Positions 24,592 through 36,100 of a stretch of DNA of 64,000 nt are shown here, one piece after another (positions within the stretch are counted from its first letter, which is position 1; each line of letters opens with the position of its first letter). The notes under the pieces were generated by a model. It ran no database searches. It was given only the letters and a program-made list of their open reading frames with translations, and was not told where the DNA came from. The translations under genes were made by a program, and so were the position numbers. The DNA lies in contig OX459109.1 of the NCBI GenBank assembly GCA_949775045.1, positions 14,331,632 to 14,395,631 on the forward strand, written 5' to 3'. The DNA comes from Metridium senile (taxonomy: Eukaryota; Cnidaria; Anthozoa; Actiniaria; Metridiidae).

Positions 24592-25194
24592 ATGGGCTCC
24601 AACGTGTCTTCCTCGTACGATAATCAACACACTATAAAACCATCCATACCTACAACTTTACTACCTTTAAACACGACAGTAAAAGTTCATCTGGTGCCCA
24701 AGTTCTTGACATCTGACGGGACAAAGTTTGACAGTAAATATTGTATGTTGGTCAAGGTGACTCAGCAAGTTGTTGACACGACGACTGACCAACTTAGTAA
24801 ACATCCATTTACAGCAAGTATTCCCAACGCAAAACTTTCCGCCGATGTGGAATTTCAACAGCGTAGGTTTAGCCTGCTAGAGAACACTAATTCACACCGA
24901 CTTCTATCGCGAACAAAGTCTTACACTTTGGAACAATCAGATATCAAGGTTGAGAATGTGGATATTGTTGATCATGAATCAATACGGATATCAGGGACTT
25001 TTATCAAAGGAACTGCTGATGTCAATAGCAGAGAGACCTTTGATCTAGTACTTTTTCCAAGCAAAGACATGGAGCATCGTTCAACTGACTGCGGGGACAT
25101 CGACTGGATACTTATGGGCACATTGTTCACTAAGGCGATTAGCAGCAAGTATAAGCACCATTGGAGGGCAGCAGTCAGGGCAAATCTTGACTGA
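24592..25194 (+). CDS. Unrecognised intronless ORF, 200 aa, myristoylation-like start
   Basis: The open frame could begin at ATG 24583, 24589 or 24592. I chose 24592 because it gives MGSNVSSSYD, which fits the N-myristoylation pattern (Gly-2, Ser-6). Stop TGA at 25192-25194. The sequence is evenly mixed, like a folded soluble protein, with no membrane segment: beta-rich-looking stretches (TTVKVHLVPKFL, CMLVKVTQQVVD, IKVENVDIVDHESIRISG) and a C-terminus with several Trp and charged residues (DIDWILMGTLFTKAISSKYK). I recognise no domain. An acceptor-like GTTCACAG ends at about 24570, so a leader exon is possible. Its length and composition, compared with neighbouring random frames, support a real gene, but the function is unknown. 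Confidence 0.55.
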   Translation: MGSNVSSSYDNQHTIKPSIPTTLLPLNTTVKVHLVPKFLTSDGTKFDSKYCMLVKVTQQVVDTTTDQLSKHPFTASIPNAKLSADVEFQQRRFSLLENTNSHRLLSRTKSYTLEQSDIKVENVDIVDHESIRISGTFIKGTADVNSRETFDLVLFPSKDMEHRSTDCGDIDWILMGTLFTKAISSKYKHHWRAAVRANLD

Positions 25195-26465
25195 TAACGA
25201 CTCGAGAGGGTTGAACTGGGGTCATACTTACTGATCAAGTCTTCCATGGCCTTCCATTGTACACAGAGAAGTTTGATCAGTTTATAACCAGCAAAATAGA
25301 TGATTGACACACGGATCAAATTGTATTAAAGTAGATCAGGAGGGTGGCTAAGGGGTAACGCGTGGCGCGTGATTTAGGCTAAAACAAGTGCTTGATTCGT
25401 GAAAATAACGAACAATTTAGTTGTTATACGTGAATACTATGTCGAACGTGACTTAAATTTGTAAGCGATGCTTGAATGTCATAAAACGTGATGACGACCC
25501 CCCCCCCCTCCCCCCTGACCACGCTCAGTTTAGGCATGCATGAACGAAATTTGTTTCATTTTACCTGAACGTAATGTTCATAATACTGACACTAAAAGGT
25601 CAGAAAAGAGTCCTTTATGTGAAGAGGTTTGTTGAATATATTAAACAATCTTTTTTTATATATAAAACACCTTTTTCAGTGTACAACAAGTTTTCAGCTT
25701 ATGCTATAACAAGAAAGGCAAACAATGAGAATACAATAGTGACTATAAAGGTGTATCAAAACAAGATCTATTTCAAAGATCAAGTGACATCACTCTAATG
25801 GAGTGTGGTAAATAAAAAGGGCCGTCTTCAAAACAGGTACTAGTGATGTGGGCATCTTCATGTCTCCTCAAAGAAAGCTGAGAGGGGCGGAAGAAATGGT
25901 TAAGAATATTTTGAACAATACAAACATAACATTCACGATGGTGTATAGACGATTTTTTTTATCCCTAAGAGGTAAAACTCAAAAACAGAAAACTAAAAAA
26001 GAATGGAAATTTTTAGGATTTTCCTTTTTCAATAATATTACCCCAAAATATGTTGAAATTTTATATTTTCAATTTTGATAAATCTAAAAGTTACCAAATC
26101 TACTTTTACCCACTGAGTCCCCCCTGGGCTCTGTTGTCTACTCTGTTTGTCTGTCTTTTACTCCAACCACTGATGGTCTGTCTGTCTGTCTTGAACCCCA
26201 TTCCTAAATGTCTGTCTGTCAGTCAAACATATCTCCAAAGTACAGTCTGTAGTTTACCCCCATATTGCTAAAAGTTTGTCTGTCTTTCCTTCTGTTTTTA
26301 ATATCTGTCTGTATGCATTTCAACAATATATCTCAAAAGGTCTGCCTTACTTTCAAACCTATACACAAGGGACTATCTGTCTGTCTGTCTGTCTGTCCTA
26401 AATGAAATCCTATGCCAAACATCTGTCTTATGCACCAACTAGAAGGGTATGAACAGTAAAACAAG
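25195..26465. other. Intergenic; C-rich tract and GTCT microsatellite
   Basis: A run of C at about 25499-25515 and scattered TCTGTCTGTCTG tracts between about 26140 and 26400. No coding exon seen on either strand. An AATAAA for NDUFA6 lies on the minus strand at 26467-26472. Confidence 0.6.
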
Positions 26466-26552
26466 TTTTATTTAGTAGTCATAATACAGACATATGGTAC
26501 ATTCCAAATTAAGCGTTCACAACATCAATATTGTACACATATTTATATTACA

Positions 26553-28590
26553 CTAATCATAGCCATCATAAAATCTATCCAAAAAGGCTGTTTTCTGGGG
26601 GGCCTCACTTTCTTTGAAGTAGCGCATGACGTGTGTTCTTTGTTTCCAGATATTGTGTGTTTCTTCCAATTCCATTTTGCCCTGGATAATTTTAACAGAG
26701 TAATGTTACCATTGGGAAATAATGCAATGTACTTATGCTTGTATATGCTACATGTGATGAGCTTGGTGAATTTGATCAAAGGTCTTATTTTCAGTGGATA
26801 AATATAGAATGAGGTCATCACTGCCCCAATCAATCAGTCAATATATCAATCAATTGATCAACCAATCAATCTATCAATCAACCAATTAATCAATCAATTG
26901 ATCAACCAATCAATCCATCAATCAATTGATCAATCAATCAATCAACCAATTAATCAATCAATCCATTAATCAACCAATTAATCAATCAATCCATTAATCA
27001 ACCAATTAATCAATCAATCCATTAATCAACCAATTAATCAATCCATCAATCCTTTAATCAGCCAATTAATCAATCCATCAATCAATCAACCAATCAATCC
27101 ATCCATCAATCAACCAATCAATATATCAATCAATTGATCAATCAATCAATTGATCAATCAATCCATCAACCAATCAGTCCATCAATCAACCAATTAATCA
27201 AGCCATCAATCAACCAATTAATCAAGCCATCAATCAACCAATCACTTGATCAATCATGAATTGACTAGTCAATCAATCTGTTAATCAATTGATAAATGAA
27301 GAATTCATGTATCAATCAATCAATCTATCAATCATTTAATCACTCTAACAGTCAATCTATCCATCTATCAGTCAGTCATGACCAACTAGCAGATTTATGA
27401 ATCAATAAACAAACTGACAAAACAATCAATAAAAAAATAAATATATCTCTAATTTATCTACCAAGGAGATTTGAAGTTGGACCGTGAGAAAATAAATTAC
27501 TAATGTGTTACGGTGTTCAAATTTACCTTAGAGATTGATATAGCCCTGGGACCCCCACAGTTGCCCTATAACTACATTGTTGAGCCTTATGGTGTAGTGG
27601 TTAACACATTGGACTATAAAGGTGAAACCGTGGGGTTCAATTCCCTCCAAGGGCATATAATATTTTTCTCATGTATCTGTATTTCACTTATACACAGAAC
27701 ACATTTCAATTCATTACTAATGCGTTATATAATAAATGGAAACTAGTGAGTAAACTAGTATAGGCTACATCAGTGTTTGATATAAACGATAGGTAATATA
27801 ATGAAATTTGTAACACCGTAAAAAATGTTGACTTAACTTTACTGACGTTTCGAGCTTTAACCCTTCGTCAGGTTAAAAGAGTAGATTAAGATAGATACTA
27901 AGTATAAATATGAAGTGGGAAAAGTGATAAACCAATCAAAAAGCGATAGAAAATGTAGGAGGAGTTAAAGAACAATATATTAAATACCTTTATTATCAGC
28001 ATGTCAATCACCCTTAGATCCCTAACATGGGCATTCTTCATGAATTCCTCTCGGACCTTTGTACGTCCTGATTTTACAGTGATGTCTAGAGCAAATGCTT
28101 GAACTGAGTGAGGGATCTACATAGAAAAGAGAACTTTATAGATTACTAAATACAGATGCAGAAATGAGCAATATGATATACATGTAAACTAAATAACAAC
28201 AACATTGATAATTAAAACATTAATTTATCCCTAAAACCTGCTTTAACCGTTCCAATGTTTGCTCTACCAGATTTAGAGATATGTTTGCCATAAGGTACAC
28301 TTGAAACCATTTTAAAATTAAGAATGGAAGGCTATGACTGTTAGTTTTTTGCACAAGTACAAACCGTACAAAACAGGATTCATCAGCTGTGCACGGATCA
28401 GCTATGTTTTTACCGTAAAATTGTGCGTTAATCTACAGAACAATGAACAAATAACTCTACAAGTAAATACCTCTCTCCACCAAGCTCTGTAGAGATTGAA
28501 AACTCTTCTTCTAGCTTCCCCTGGTGTGGTAGAAAGAAGCGGTTTAACAACAGCTCGACCGACAGTCTTGGTGACTTGTGTGGTCGCCAT
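26553..28590 (-). CDS. NDUFA6: NDUFA6, complex I LYR subunit, 125 aa, complete
   Basis: NDUFA6 (B14, LYRM6) is an accessory subunit of mitochondrial complex I that binds the acyl carrier protein NDUFAB1 through its LYR motif. Exons (minus strand) are 28471-28590, 27988-28116 and 26553-26681; both introns are phase 0 with GTATTT donors and GTAG/CCAG acceptors. The 125 residues match the family end to end: [16 protein letters not shown] with the LYR motif at 33-35, [58 protein letters not shown], then LDRFYDGYD at the C-terminus. Human NDUFA6 is 128 residues. The start sits in CAAGATGGCGACC, a YY1-like motif usual for nuclear genes of respiratory proteins. AATAAA lies 80 bp past the stop at 26467-26472. 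The second intron (26682-27987) contains a large microsatellite, a tRNA-like sequence and a dispersed repeat. Confidence 0.96.
26830..27400 (-). repeat. AATC-based microsatellite in NDUFA6 intron
   Basis: About 570 bp of CAATCAATCAAC/CAATTAATC words on the plus strand, degenerate towards both ends, with higher-order repetition of about 24-28 bp (CAATCAATCCATTAATCAAC). Lies in the second NDUFA6 intron. Confidence 0.9.
27584..27654 (+). repeat. tRNA-like sequence, probably a SINE head or tRNA pseudogene
   Basis: Contains a pol III A box (TGGTGTAGTGG) and a B box (GGTTCAATTCC) at tRNA spacing; the ends GCCTT and AAGGGC can pair as an acceptor stem. The anticodon arm pairs poorly, so a functional tRNA is doubtful. 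Located inside an NDUFA6 intron on the opposite strand. Confidence 0.5.
27740..27885 (-). repeat. Dispersed CGAAACGTCAG-type repeat, half copy
   Basis: Reads GGAAACTAGTGAGTAAACTA, ATAAACGATAGGTAATATAA, AACACCGTAAAAAATGTTGA and CTGACGTTTCGAGCTTTAAC, i.e. the reverse orientation of the copy at 18070-18230. Confidence 0.75.
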
Positions 28591-28670
28591 CTTGAATGGG
28601 GTGCATTCTGGGTAATTATTCTAAAATTTCTTCATTACACAGGAACCCCAATCATCAAATCACCAACAAA

Positions 28671-28799
28671 ATGATTAAATATTTTGTTTACATTTTATTG
28701 ATATTCGGTATTTTTTTAATGATTCAAAGGATCAAGGAAACAAGAAAAAATAGAAAAAAAAACAAACAGCCGTATCTAAGAAAGCTAAAAAATAAATAG
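28671..28799 (+). CDS. Possible 42-aa single-membrane-span microprotein, doubtful
   Basis: ATG at 28671, stop at 28797-28799. The predicted peptide is a hydrophobic stretch (YFVYILLIFGIFLMIQ) followed by a strongly basic tail (ETRKNRKKNKQPYLRKLKNK). It lies just upstream of and divergent from NDUFA6, where antisense transcription from a bidirectional promoter is plausible. A/T-rich codons make a chance origin equally possible. 28800-29560 shows no gene. Confidence 0.2.
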   Translation: MIKYFVYILLIFGIFLMIQRIKETRKNRKKNKQPYLRKLKNK

Positions 28800-29564
28800 C
28801 AATATTTACGAGAAGTGGTAAAACCTCAACGTAGGGCTCCATTGCATAATCGATCATCAGTCTTTCTCAAGACTACACCACCCCGGACGATCATGCCTCA
28901 TCTACAAAAATATTAATGTGGAAAGAAGGCAAAAATAACAACTGGCTGTTTAATTTTGTTTGTAGGGGGTAGGGTAAGTAATATTTGGAGCCAAATGAAA
29001 ACGTAGCCGCGCTTTTCTGCGAGAGACTGAGTACAAATGTTTAAAATGTAAGCCAGTTTTGCCCGGGAACTTCGAGAACTCATCGTTATATGGATGAATA
29101 ATTCTGCCGAACAGAAGGTAAGTGAGTTAAATTAAATTGTAAGATATAATTTAAACTAGTTATTAATTGTTATGTCTATTTTTCTTCGTGTTTTATTCGC
29201 TTATAAGTGCGAAGTCAAGTCATAGTTTAGTCAAATGGCGAACTGCACATCCAGACATGCACAAGTTTTGTCTTCCTTTAATATAGTTAAATATATTTAT
29301 TTAGTCATGAGATATTTTCACTAAACTAAAATCAGGCTTTCATTTAGCCGACATATCTATTACTATAAAAGGAAGCAATTTCTAACAAAATTCAATGCAA
29401 AATCACTACTTTGCAAAATTCTGCCATTAGGGGGTGGGGGTAGGGAAATAATATCCTGCGCATTGCATTTCAGTGATCAAATTTCGAGAATAGTTCAGTA
29501 AGAAACACAGATATATAGGTATTTATACAATAGAGGCTATACAGTTTTATTATTAATTGTATTT

Positions 29565-29860
29565 AAAAAATTCATGAATAATTAATGAGACATTTTGAAA
29601 AGAAATCATGACCATGACGAGTGTTGTAAATCTGATACAACACTAGTGTTGTATATCCTGATTTGCATAAGTTTTAACTGGTAATTTTACGGCAAAATCT
29701 ATTTTAATCTTGAAAATTTTGGTAAAATATGAAAGAGCTAACCTAGACATTTTTTAAGTAGTTTACAACATTCGCGTCCGTGTTGTATCGGCGATACAAT
29801 CGCGCGCCTTCGGCTTGCGATTGTATCTGCCGATACAACACGGCCGCTCATGTTGTAAAC
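29565..29860 (+). repeat. Dispersed foldback family, copy A
   Basis: AATTCATGAATAATTAATGA, a CTAGTGTTGTAT palindrome, a central TTTTAATCTTGAAAATTTTG block, then a 100-nt hairpin at 29761-29860 with nested arms (GTTTACAACAT / ATGTTGTAAAC outside; CCGTGTTGTATC / GATACAACACGG inside). Homologous to 52857-53155 and to the inverted copy at 3427-3665. It begins about 95 bp past the GPCR stop codon. Confidence 0.75.
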
Positions 29861-29954
29861 ACTACATAATTCATTAATAGTTGTTTGAACTTCAACGTTT
29901 ATTGAACATCATTGTTGTTGTAGTGTTGTTGCTGTTGTTGTTGTTTTCCGACGT

Positions 29955-31004
29955 CTATGTTGGTGTAACTTTCTTCAGTGAAAAGCTCACATTGTAGGTC
30001 TTAAAATGACAGCAGAAGATATATCTTAGATACTTCTTAAACCCAAGACGATAGTCTCTCAATATTGTTCCATATACGATAGGGTTTGCAGCGCTGTGAA
30101 TATATAACATCACCTCAGCGAAAACGAGAATGTGTCCAAACATTTCATTGCTTGCTCCGTCACCAAAATCCAGCCATAACCATGCGATTTGCTTTGGTAG
30201 AATGAAAACTGCGAATAGTATCACAATAGTGCGTAAGTTCTTGTTTATTTTCAAGCTTTCATTTCGTTGCCGTTCAATGATGTATTGTCGGTATTCAATG
30301 CTATATTCACTATTTCCTATGCTGTCAATTCGGAATTGTCGACTTACACTCAAACGATACGATAGCATCGAATATGCCACGGTGATTATGATCAGCGGTA
30401 TTACATACTGGATAGCTGTCAGAGCTGCTGTGTAGATCTTCCTCATGCCCATATAAGGCCATGCCTCGTGACACTCCCCTAAGCCCGCGTCAGGGACGGC
30501 CACTATGGCTAGCGGTATCACACAAAACAAAGCCGCGATCCATATGATTAGAATGACGTATATGAGCTGTCTTCCTTGAAGCTTTGACGCCATTGGCTTA
30601 CATATAACACGTGACCGCTCCATCGCCATACACGTCAGAGTTAGTATACTAGAAATAAGAGATGACGTCATAAATGGCCATAAAAATTTACAAATGGCGT
30701 ATCCGGAGTGAGCGTCGAAGAGTTTTTTGTAGAAATCAACGGGGATGCTAACGAACAGAACTAGAATATCACTCAATGCAAGATTGAAGATAAAGAAATC
30801 GTTGTTTTTTCGCGCTTTTTTCTTTGCCTTGATGATCATGAGGACTAAAATATTCCCCACCCCTCCAAGGAGGAATATCGCGGCGTAGAACACAAGCTGG
30901 ACAGTAGTGAGAAGATCCACGTCATTTGGCGGCGATGGTGATGATTTAGCTGATAGGTGTTGTGTAGAATTGGACTGATTATTCATAGGTGTTGGTCCGT
31001 TCAT
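29955..31004 (-). CDS. Class A (rhodopsin-family) GPCR, 349 aa, intronless coding region
   Basis: A seven-helix receptor of the peptide/amine type; the ligand cannot be predicted. Visible hallmarks: extracellular N-terminus with NQS/NST glycosylation sites; TM1 GVGNILVLMII (GN pair); TM2 NLALSDILVLF (conserved Asp); Cys at the start of TM3 (AICKF) and in the second loop (LGECHEA) for the usual disulfide; MERSR at the end of TM3 in place of DRY; TM5 QYVIPLIIIT; TM6 FAVFILPKQ without CWxP; TM7 SAANPIVYG (NPxxY); an IFCCHF palmitoylation-like pair in the tail. ATG 31002-31004 is the first in frame after a TGA at 31038-31040. A strong acceptor (ATTTTTTTCAG) at about 31041 implies a leader exon. 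AATAAA lies at 29898-29903. The overall look is of a neuropeptide-receptor-like orphan. The third intracellular loop carries many Arg/Glu/Tyr residues. Confidence 0.93.
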   Translation of the reverse strand: MNGPTPMNNQSNSTQHLSAKSSPSPPNDVDLLTTVQLVFYAAIFLLGGVGNILVLMIIKAKKKARKNNDFFIFNLALSDILVLFVSIPVDFYKKLFDAHSGYAICKFLWPFMTSSLISSILTLTCMAMERSRVICKPMASKLQGRQLIYVILIIWIAALFCVIPLAIVAVPDAGLGECHEAWPYMGMRKIYTAALTAIQYVIPLIIITVAYSMLSYRLSVSRQFRIDSIGNSEYSIEYRQYIIERQRNESLKINKNLRTIVILFAVFILPKQIAWLWLDFGDGASNEMFGHILVFAEVMLYIHSAANPIVYGTILRDYRLGFKKYLRYIFCCHFKTYNVSFSLKKVTPT

Positions 31005-31040
31005 TTTGCTGGCTACACGCACCTTGGTATTTCGTATTCA

Positions 31041-32400
31041 CTGAAAAAAATATATCGCGCATGCAGTTTTAGAAACAAGGCGATATTTCAGATTCAGTAT
31101 TATAAAGCAGAATTATTCATTGTTATTGTTGCGTTTGATCGTTTGCTATATTTACTTTGGTATATGACATTGTACTGCTGAAACTCAATCTTAGTCAAAT
31201 TTAAATCCATTCAAAACGATGAGAAATAATCATGTTGCTATAACAAAAATTGCTGTGCTTTTTGTGCTTTTTAGAATGCGCGATAATGAAAAAGCCCTCA
31301 AACTCACGGCGCTTATAATACCATCTTAGACTACTCAATTCGCTTATAGCCGACGAAAAGCTGAACGTCATCACTGAGCGAAAAAGCGCTCAATGTTACG
31401 GCTGTATCATCTTTGCCTATTCAATGAATCGCTGCGCATTACAAAGAAACCCGAAAAAAAGAGAAATCCGCAAAATGGGAATATAAATGCTTCACATCAT
31501 ATTACGTCTCATCCCATCGCATCTTAACCTGATTTCTTTGACAAAAAAAAAAAAACAGCTTACCTTGTATCAAGGATGTTTTTCTTTTTTAAGTATAAAC
31601 TTCCTGCTTGGTATAGTTCGTGAATCGTTTATTCTGTTTTAAAGGCTTTTGTTTTCTGTTTTCAATCGTTAACGAAACGACAACTCAAACGCCCACAGAC
31701 TTGGCACTGTGTAGACGATCAGTATGTAATTTACCGAAACTGCGATACATGATATCTGTTGTTATGCTATACTTTATATATACATAAGCCGCTTTACTAT
31801 TTTTTACAACTGACTTATTCTCAAAAGACAAAAGCAAATAAAAATCCTTTCGATTTGATATATTAAATTTCCGGTAATACATCACTGGAGACTGGGCATA
31901 TATCCTGTACCTGAGTGATGGATTTCATTTTTTAAATTGTGGTTTGTTTGTACACTTGTTCATTCCTCGTTTCGAGCAAATGTTAATTAATAAAATAATC
32001 TGTTTTAATTACAAATTACCCTATTTTAAATCTTTATTTATAAAAATTAAATTAAAACTGGCTGAATCACAGTATGAATTAGTCTTTCCAAAGGTTTTTC
32101 ATTATTAAGGACTGAGATTTGCGTCAGTTATTTTGTAAATGGATAGATATATTTTGTCATCTTTTTGACATTTTCTGCGTTAACTGGTTTCGGTATCCTA
32201 GTGCAAAACAAGTTGTGCAAACATAGGTTTTACTTTCTGTTCGTGACACAACAATGCACAAAGCTGTTTAAATACCGCTCTATGTCTTTGTGCTATATTG
32301 AGAGTCAGATTAACACGAGTGGTATATGAGTGGAATAATATAGGTCTTTTTTATCGTTCAGGATAAATCTAAGTTGAAATAAGTGAAGTTGAATAAGTTA
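31041..32400. other. Intergenic/leader region of the GPCR, no gene seen
   Basis: AT-rich sequence without convincing exons. The GPCR leader exon and promoter should lie here; a poly(A) run at about 31541-31557. Confidence 0.4.
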
Positions 32401-32429
32401 TTAAAAAGTGTTGATATATAAATCAATAA

Positions 32430-32890
32430 ACAGAGAGACGGAAAACAAACAAACAAAAATAAACAAACAAACAGACGAACAGACAAGCAAACAAACAAAC
32501 AGACGAACAAACAAACAAACAAACAAACAAGCAAACAGACGAACAAACAAACAAACAAACAAACAAACAAACAAACAAACAAATAAATGAACAAACAAAC
32601 AAAGAAGTAAAAAAAATCAATCAAACAAACAAACAGAAGAGCAAACAAACAAACAGACTAGCAAAGAAAAAAAGAAACAAAGAAACAATTAAACAGATGA
32701 ACAAACAGACTAGCAAACAAACAAACAAAGAAATAAACAAACAAAAAAATCAAACAAACAAACAAACAAACAGAAGAGCAAACAAACAGACTATCAAATA
32801 AACAAACAAACAATCAAACAATCAAACAATCAAACAAACGCACAAATGCAAAGATGGCAAACATGCAAACAAACTAACAAACAAGGACAA
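32430..32890 (-). repeat. AAAC tetranucleotide microsatellite
   Basis: About 460 bp of AACAAACAAAC interrupted by CAGACGAAC, CAGAAGAGC and CAGACTAGC words. It starts just past a minus-strand AATAAA (32906-32911) that may be the HCN poly(A) signal. Open frames rich in Cys/Val/Phe or Lys/Gln/Thr here are artefacts. Confidence 0.92.
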
Positions 32891-33154
32891 TTCATAGAAA
32901 TCCCTTTTATTAGCAAATTTTCCGACTTTTTTTCTGTTATTCATATTGTTTATATAAAATCCTTACAATGTACAAAAAAATTACAAACGGCATTACTAAA
33001 AACTCTCCTCAGGGGTAGACACAGCTCTGTTGTACCGGCAAAGAAATATACAATATACTATTTATACTGTTGGGAGTAGGGTAGGGATTTTTGCTCTAAA
33101 TTTATACACAAGAAACATTAATCAACATGTCGGGGGTAGGGACGGGATTATTCT

Positions 33155-36100
33155 TCAAGCTGACGATAAAAAAGCAGGACTAACAGGGCGGGGAGGGTTG
33201 GAACCTTCGCCGCATTTGCTACAACTTGCTGGTGATGGCGTCGCAGGAAGGTTACTGGAGACGTTAATAGTAGATAAGTCGACTGGTTTGCCAAGCTTAT
33301 ACATTCGTTCTTCCGCTTGTTTTTCTAGCATTGTTCGCATGGCTGGAAATTCGTCGACGACGTCCCGGAAGTCTTCAGCGTGGAGCAGGAATACGTCACA
33401 GGTTGTCTGGGCGACCACGCTCGCCGTGCGTCTAGTGTTGGTTAGAAGACAGATTTCTGTAGTAAAAGAGTGAATGTGTCAACAATAGACAGACAATGAT
33501 GTAATGGTTTGAAGAAGGATTTCTGGCTGAGGAAAATGTTCACACTTGGCAAATAAGGAGGTAATGAAAACGATGATTATTACGTTAATGAAGATGATAA
33601 CAATGATGATGATGATGATGATGATGATAATAAAGATGATATATTGATAACGATGATGATGATGATGATGATGATAATGGTGATGATCATGAGTATGATA
33701 ATGATGATAATAAAGATATAGTGATAATAATGATGATGATGATGATAACAATGATGAAGATGGTGATGATCATGAGTATGATAATAAAGATGGTAAGGAT
33801 AATCATGATTACTAGTATAACAATGTTATTGATGAGGGTGATGGTGATAATTTATTTTATTTAACAAATCGCCAAGGCGGTTAAGATTATAATAGGATAT
33901 GATGTCCCCTACTAGGTAAAATTACCCTAGATAATCGATAAGCTGGATGATAATAATTGTAATGATGCTGGTGGTGTCATGATAAACTATATTCGACCAC
34001 GATAATATACACAACAAAAGATGATTTCCGATAAAATAGTGGATACTTTAGCGTAGCGCGCATTCTACGTCTTGCATTGCTATTAGGCGCTCCAACTGAC
34101 ACGGTATTTTTAGTGCTTCTTCGTCGCATTTTCGCCGCAAATGAATCAACAAATTTACCTCCAAAGTAAGCTCCATCTGTCAGCTCGTTGACCTTTTTCC
34201 CGGCAATCGTGACACCGACATTACCTTGCTGTAGGAAGTACATCTCGGTACCGAGTTCTCCCTCGCGAATGATATCATCATCAGCCAAGTAGACTTCAAA
34301 CTTAAGGTGTGTGATAATGGCGGACACAAAGTCCGCGTCAGCGTCGGTGAAGAACGGAACAGATCGTACGAGCTCGCGACAATTGTAGTTGACAACTTTC
34401 TGTAAGGTTGAATAAATAAAACTTAATAATGAATATTGAGAATTAGACTGGGAAGAAATTGAAGACGCACAAGCACGACTAATACAATTATATCGACACA
34501 GCTTAATAGTCTACTTCACAGTTCCCTGCGCCATCTTAAAAGGTAGCCAAGCTCAACGTTCGTCTCTCTTCGATGCAAAGGCCCGGCTATCTTTCAAGAT
34601 GGCGCAGGGAACTGTGAAGGGGACTATTCAACACATCTCGACTTAATTTCACGGACAAGAAACGAATGTTCCAGGCATTCGATACGAAGGACGGACGAAC
34701 GGACGGACGGACGGACGGAGACTGGTATTAGGGTAGAGGTATTCAATTGGAAGAATAAACTTACTTCTCGTAGTGGTCTTGATACTTCACCCAAAATCTT
34801 TTCCTCGTCGAACATTTTGCCTTGAAACCTGTGTTCATAGTACTTGAGAAATCTGTCTCGTAAAGATACAGGAAGCTTGCGGTATGTCATGTATTCTTCC
34901 ACTTGCTGGATCTACAAGGAAAGTTGATGATTTGATTATGGTGATGGCGATGATGATATGATGATGGTGATGGTGATGGCGATGATGGTTGTAGTGATGT
35001 TGAATATCGATGGTTGTAATGTTGAAGCGCATTCATGAGAAGCAAGTTTGATGAGAGCACACAGCACGCGCGTTTGCATTTTGATCAAATATATCAATTT
35101 GTATTTTATAAATGGATTGAAAGCTTTCTTTCAGTGCGGAGTCTTCTCTCATCTTCTTGCCGCGCTTCTTTTAAATCTTCGCTCGTGTTTTGGCCAATCC
35201 CCTCGTGCTTTATAAATGCACGCGCGTTTGTGTATCTGATATCACATCTTACCAACACGCGCGTGCGTGTATTTGATTTTACCAACACGCGCGTGTGTGT
35301 ATTTAATATCATATTTTACTAAAGGTTACACGTGTGCGCGTGTATTTGATATCACAAGTTACCAACACGTGTGCGCGTGTATTTGATCTCACATCTTATC
35401 AACACCCGCGCACGTGTATTTGATATCACATCTTACCAACACGAGCGCGCGTGTATATCACATCTTACCAATACGCGTGCTCGTGTATTTGATCTTCAGT
35501 TACCAACACGTGCGTGCGTGTATTGGATCTTACCAACATGCGCGTGCGTGTATTTGATCTAACCAACACGAGCGTGTGTGTATTTGATATCTTACCTTTT
35601 CTTTGTACTGCCTCGATGGTGAGTCCATCTGTTGGATGAAACTAATACAAATAGCAATAAAGAGGGCATAGAACGTAGCCCCTGTCATCATACTGAAAAT
35701 AGTTACACAAGCTTCAGGGATGTTCTGTGGAGGATGTCGACCATATCCAATACACAACATGTGGGATAGAGCTTTGAACATTGACCAGCAATACTGTTCA
35801 CCCCACGTTGCATTCTGGGTACATAATATTAAATAATGACAATTAATTCAAGCTTGAAGAAGTGATTTGAAATGATTTACGAGCATCAAGTCATGCTTAT
35901 GACGGTAGTGTGAGCCAGAGGATTTGAGATGTATTTGTTTATTGTAGACCAAGCGGTTTCTACTAATGCCTTGTTCTAGGAAATGGCGCTCATGCACATT
36001 GACTATTGAATTTGAATATTACATTTTTGTGCATATTTAGTCAAATTTATGCTTTGTTATAGGAAATGGCGCTCATGCGCATTAACTATTGAATTTGAAT

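Noticed and set aside
32358..32648. Cys/Val/Leu/Phe repeat open frames on the minus strand
   Set aside because: Produced by the AAAC microsatellite.
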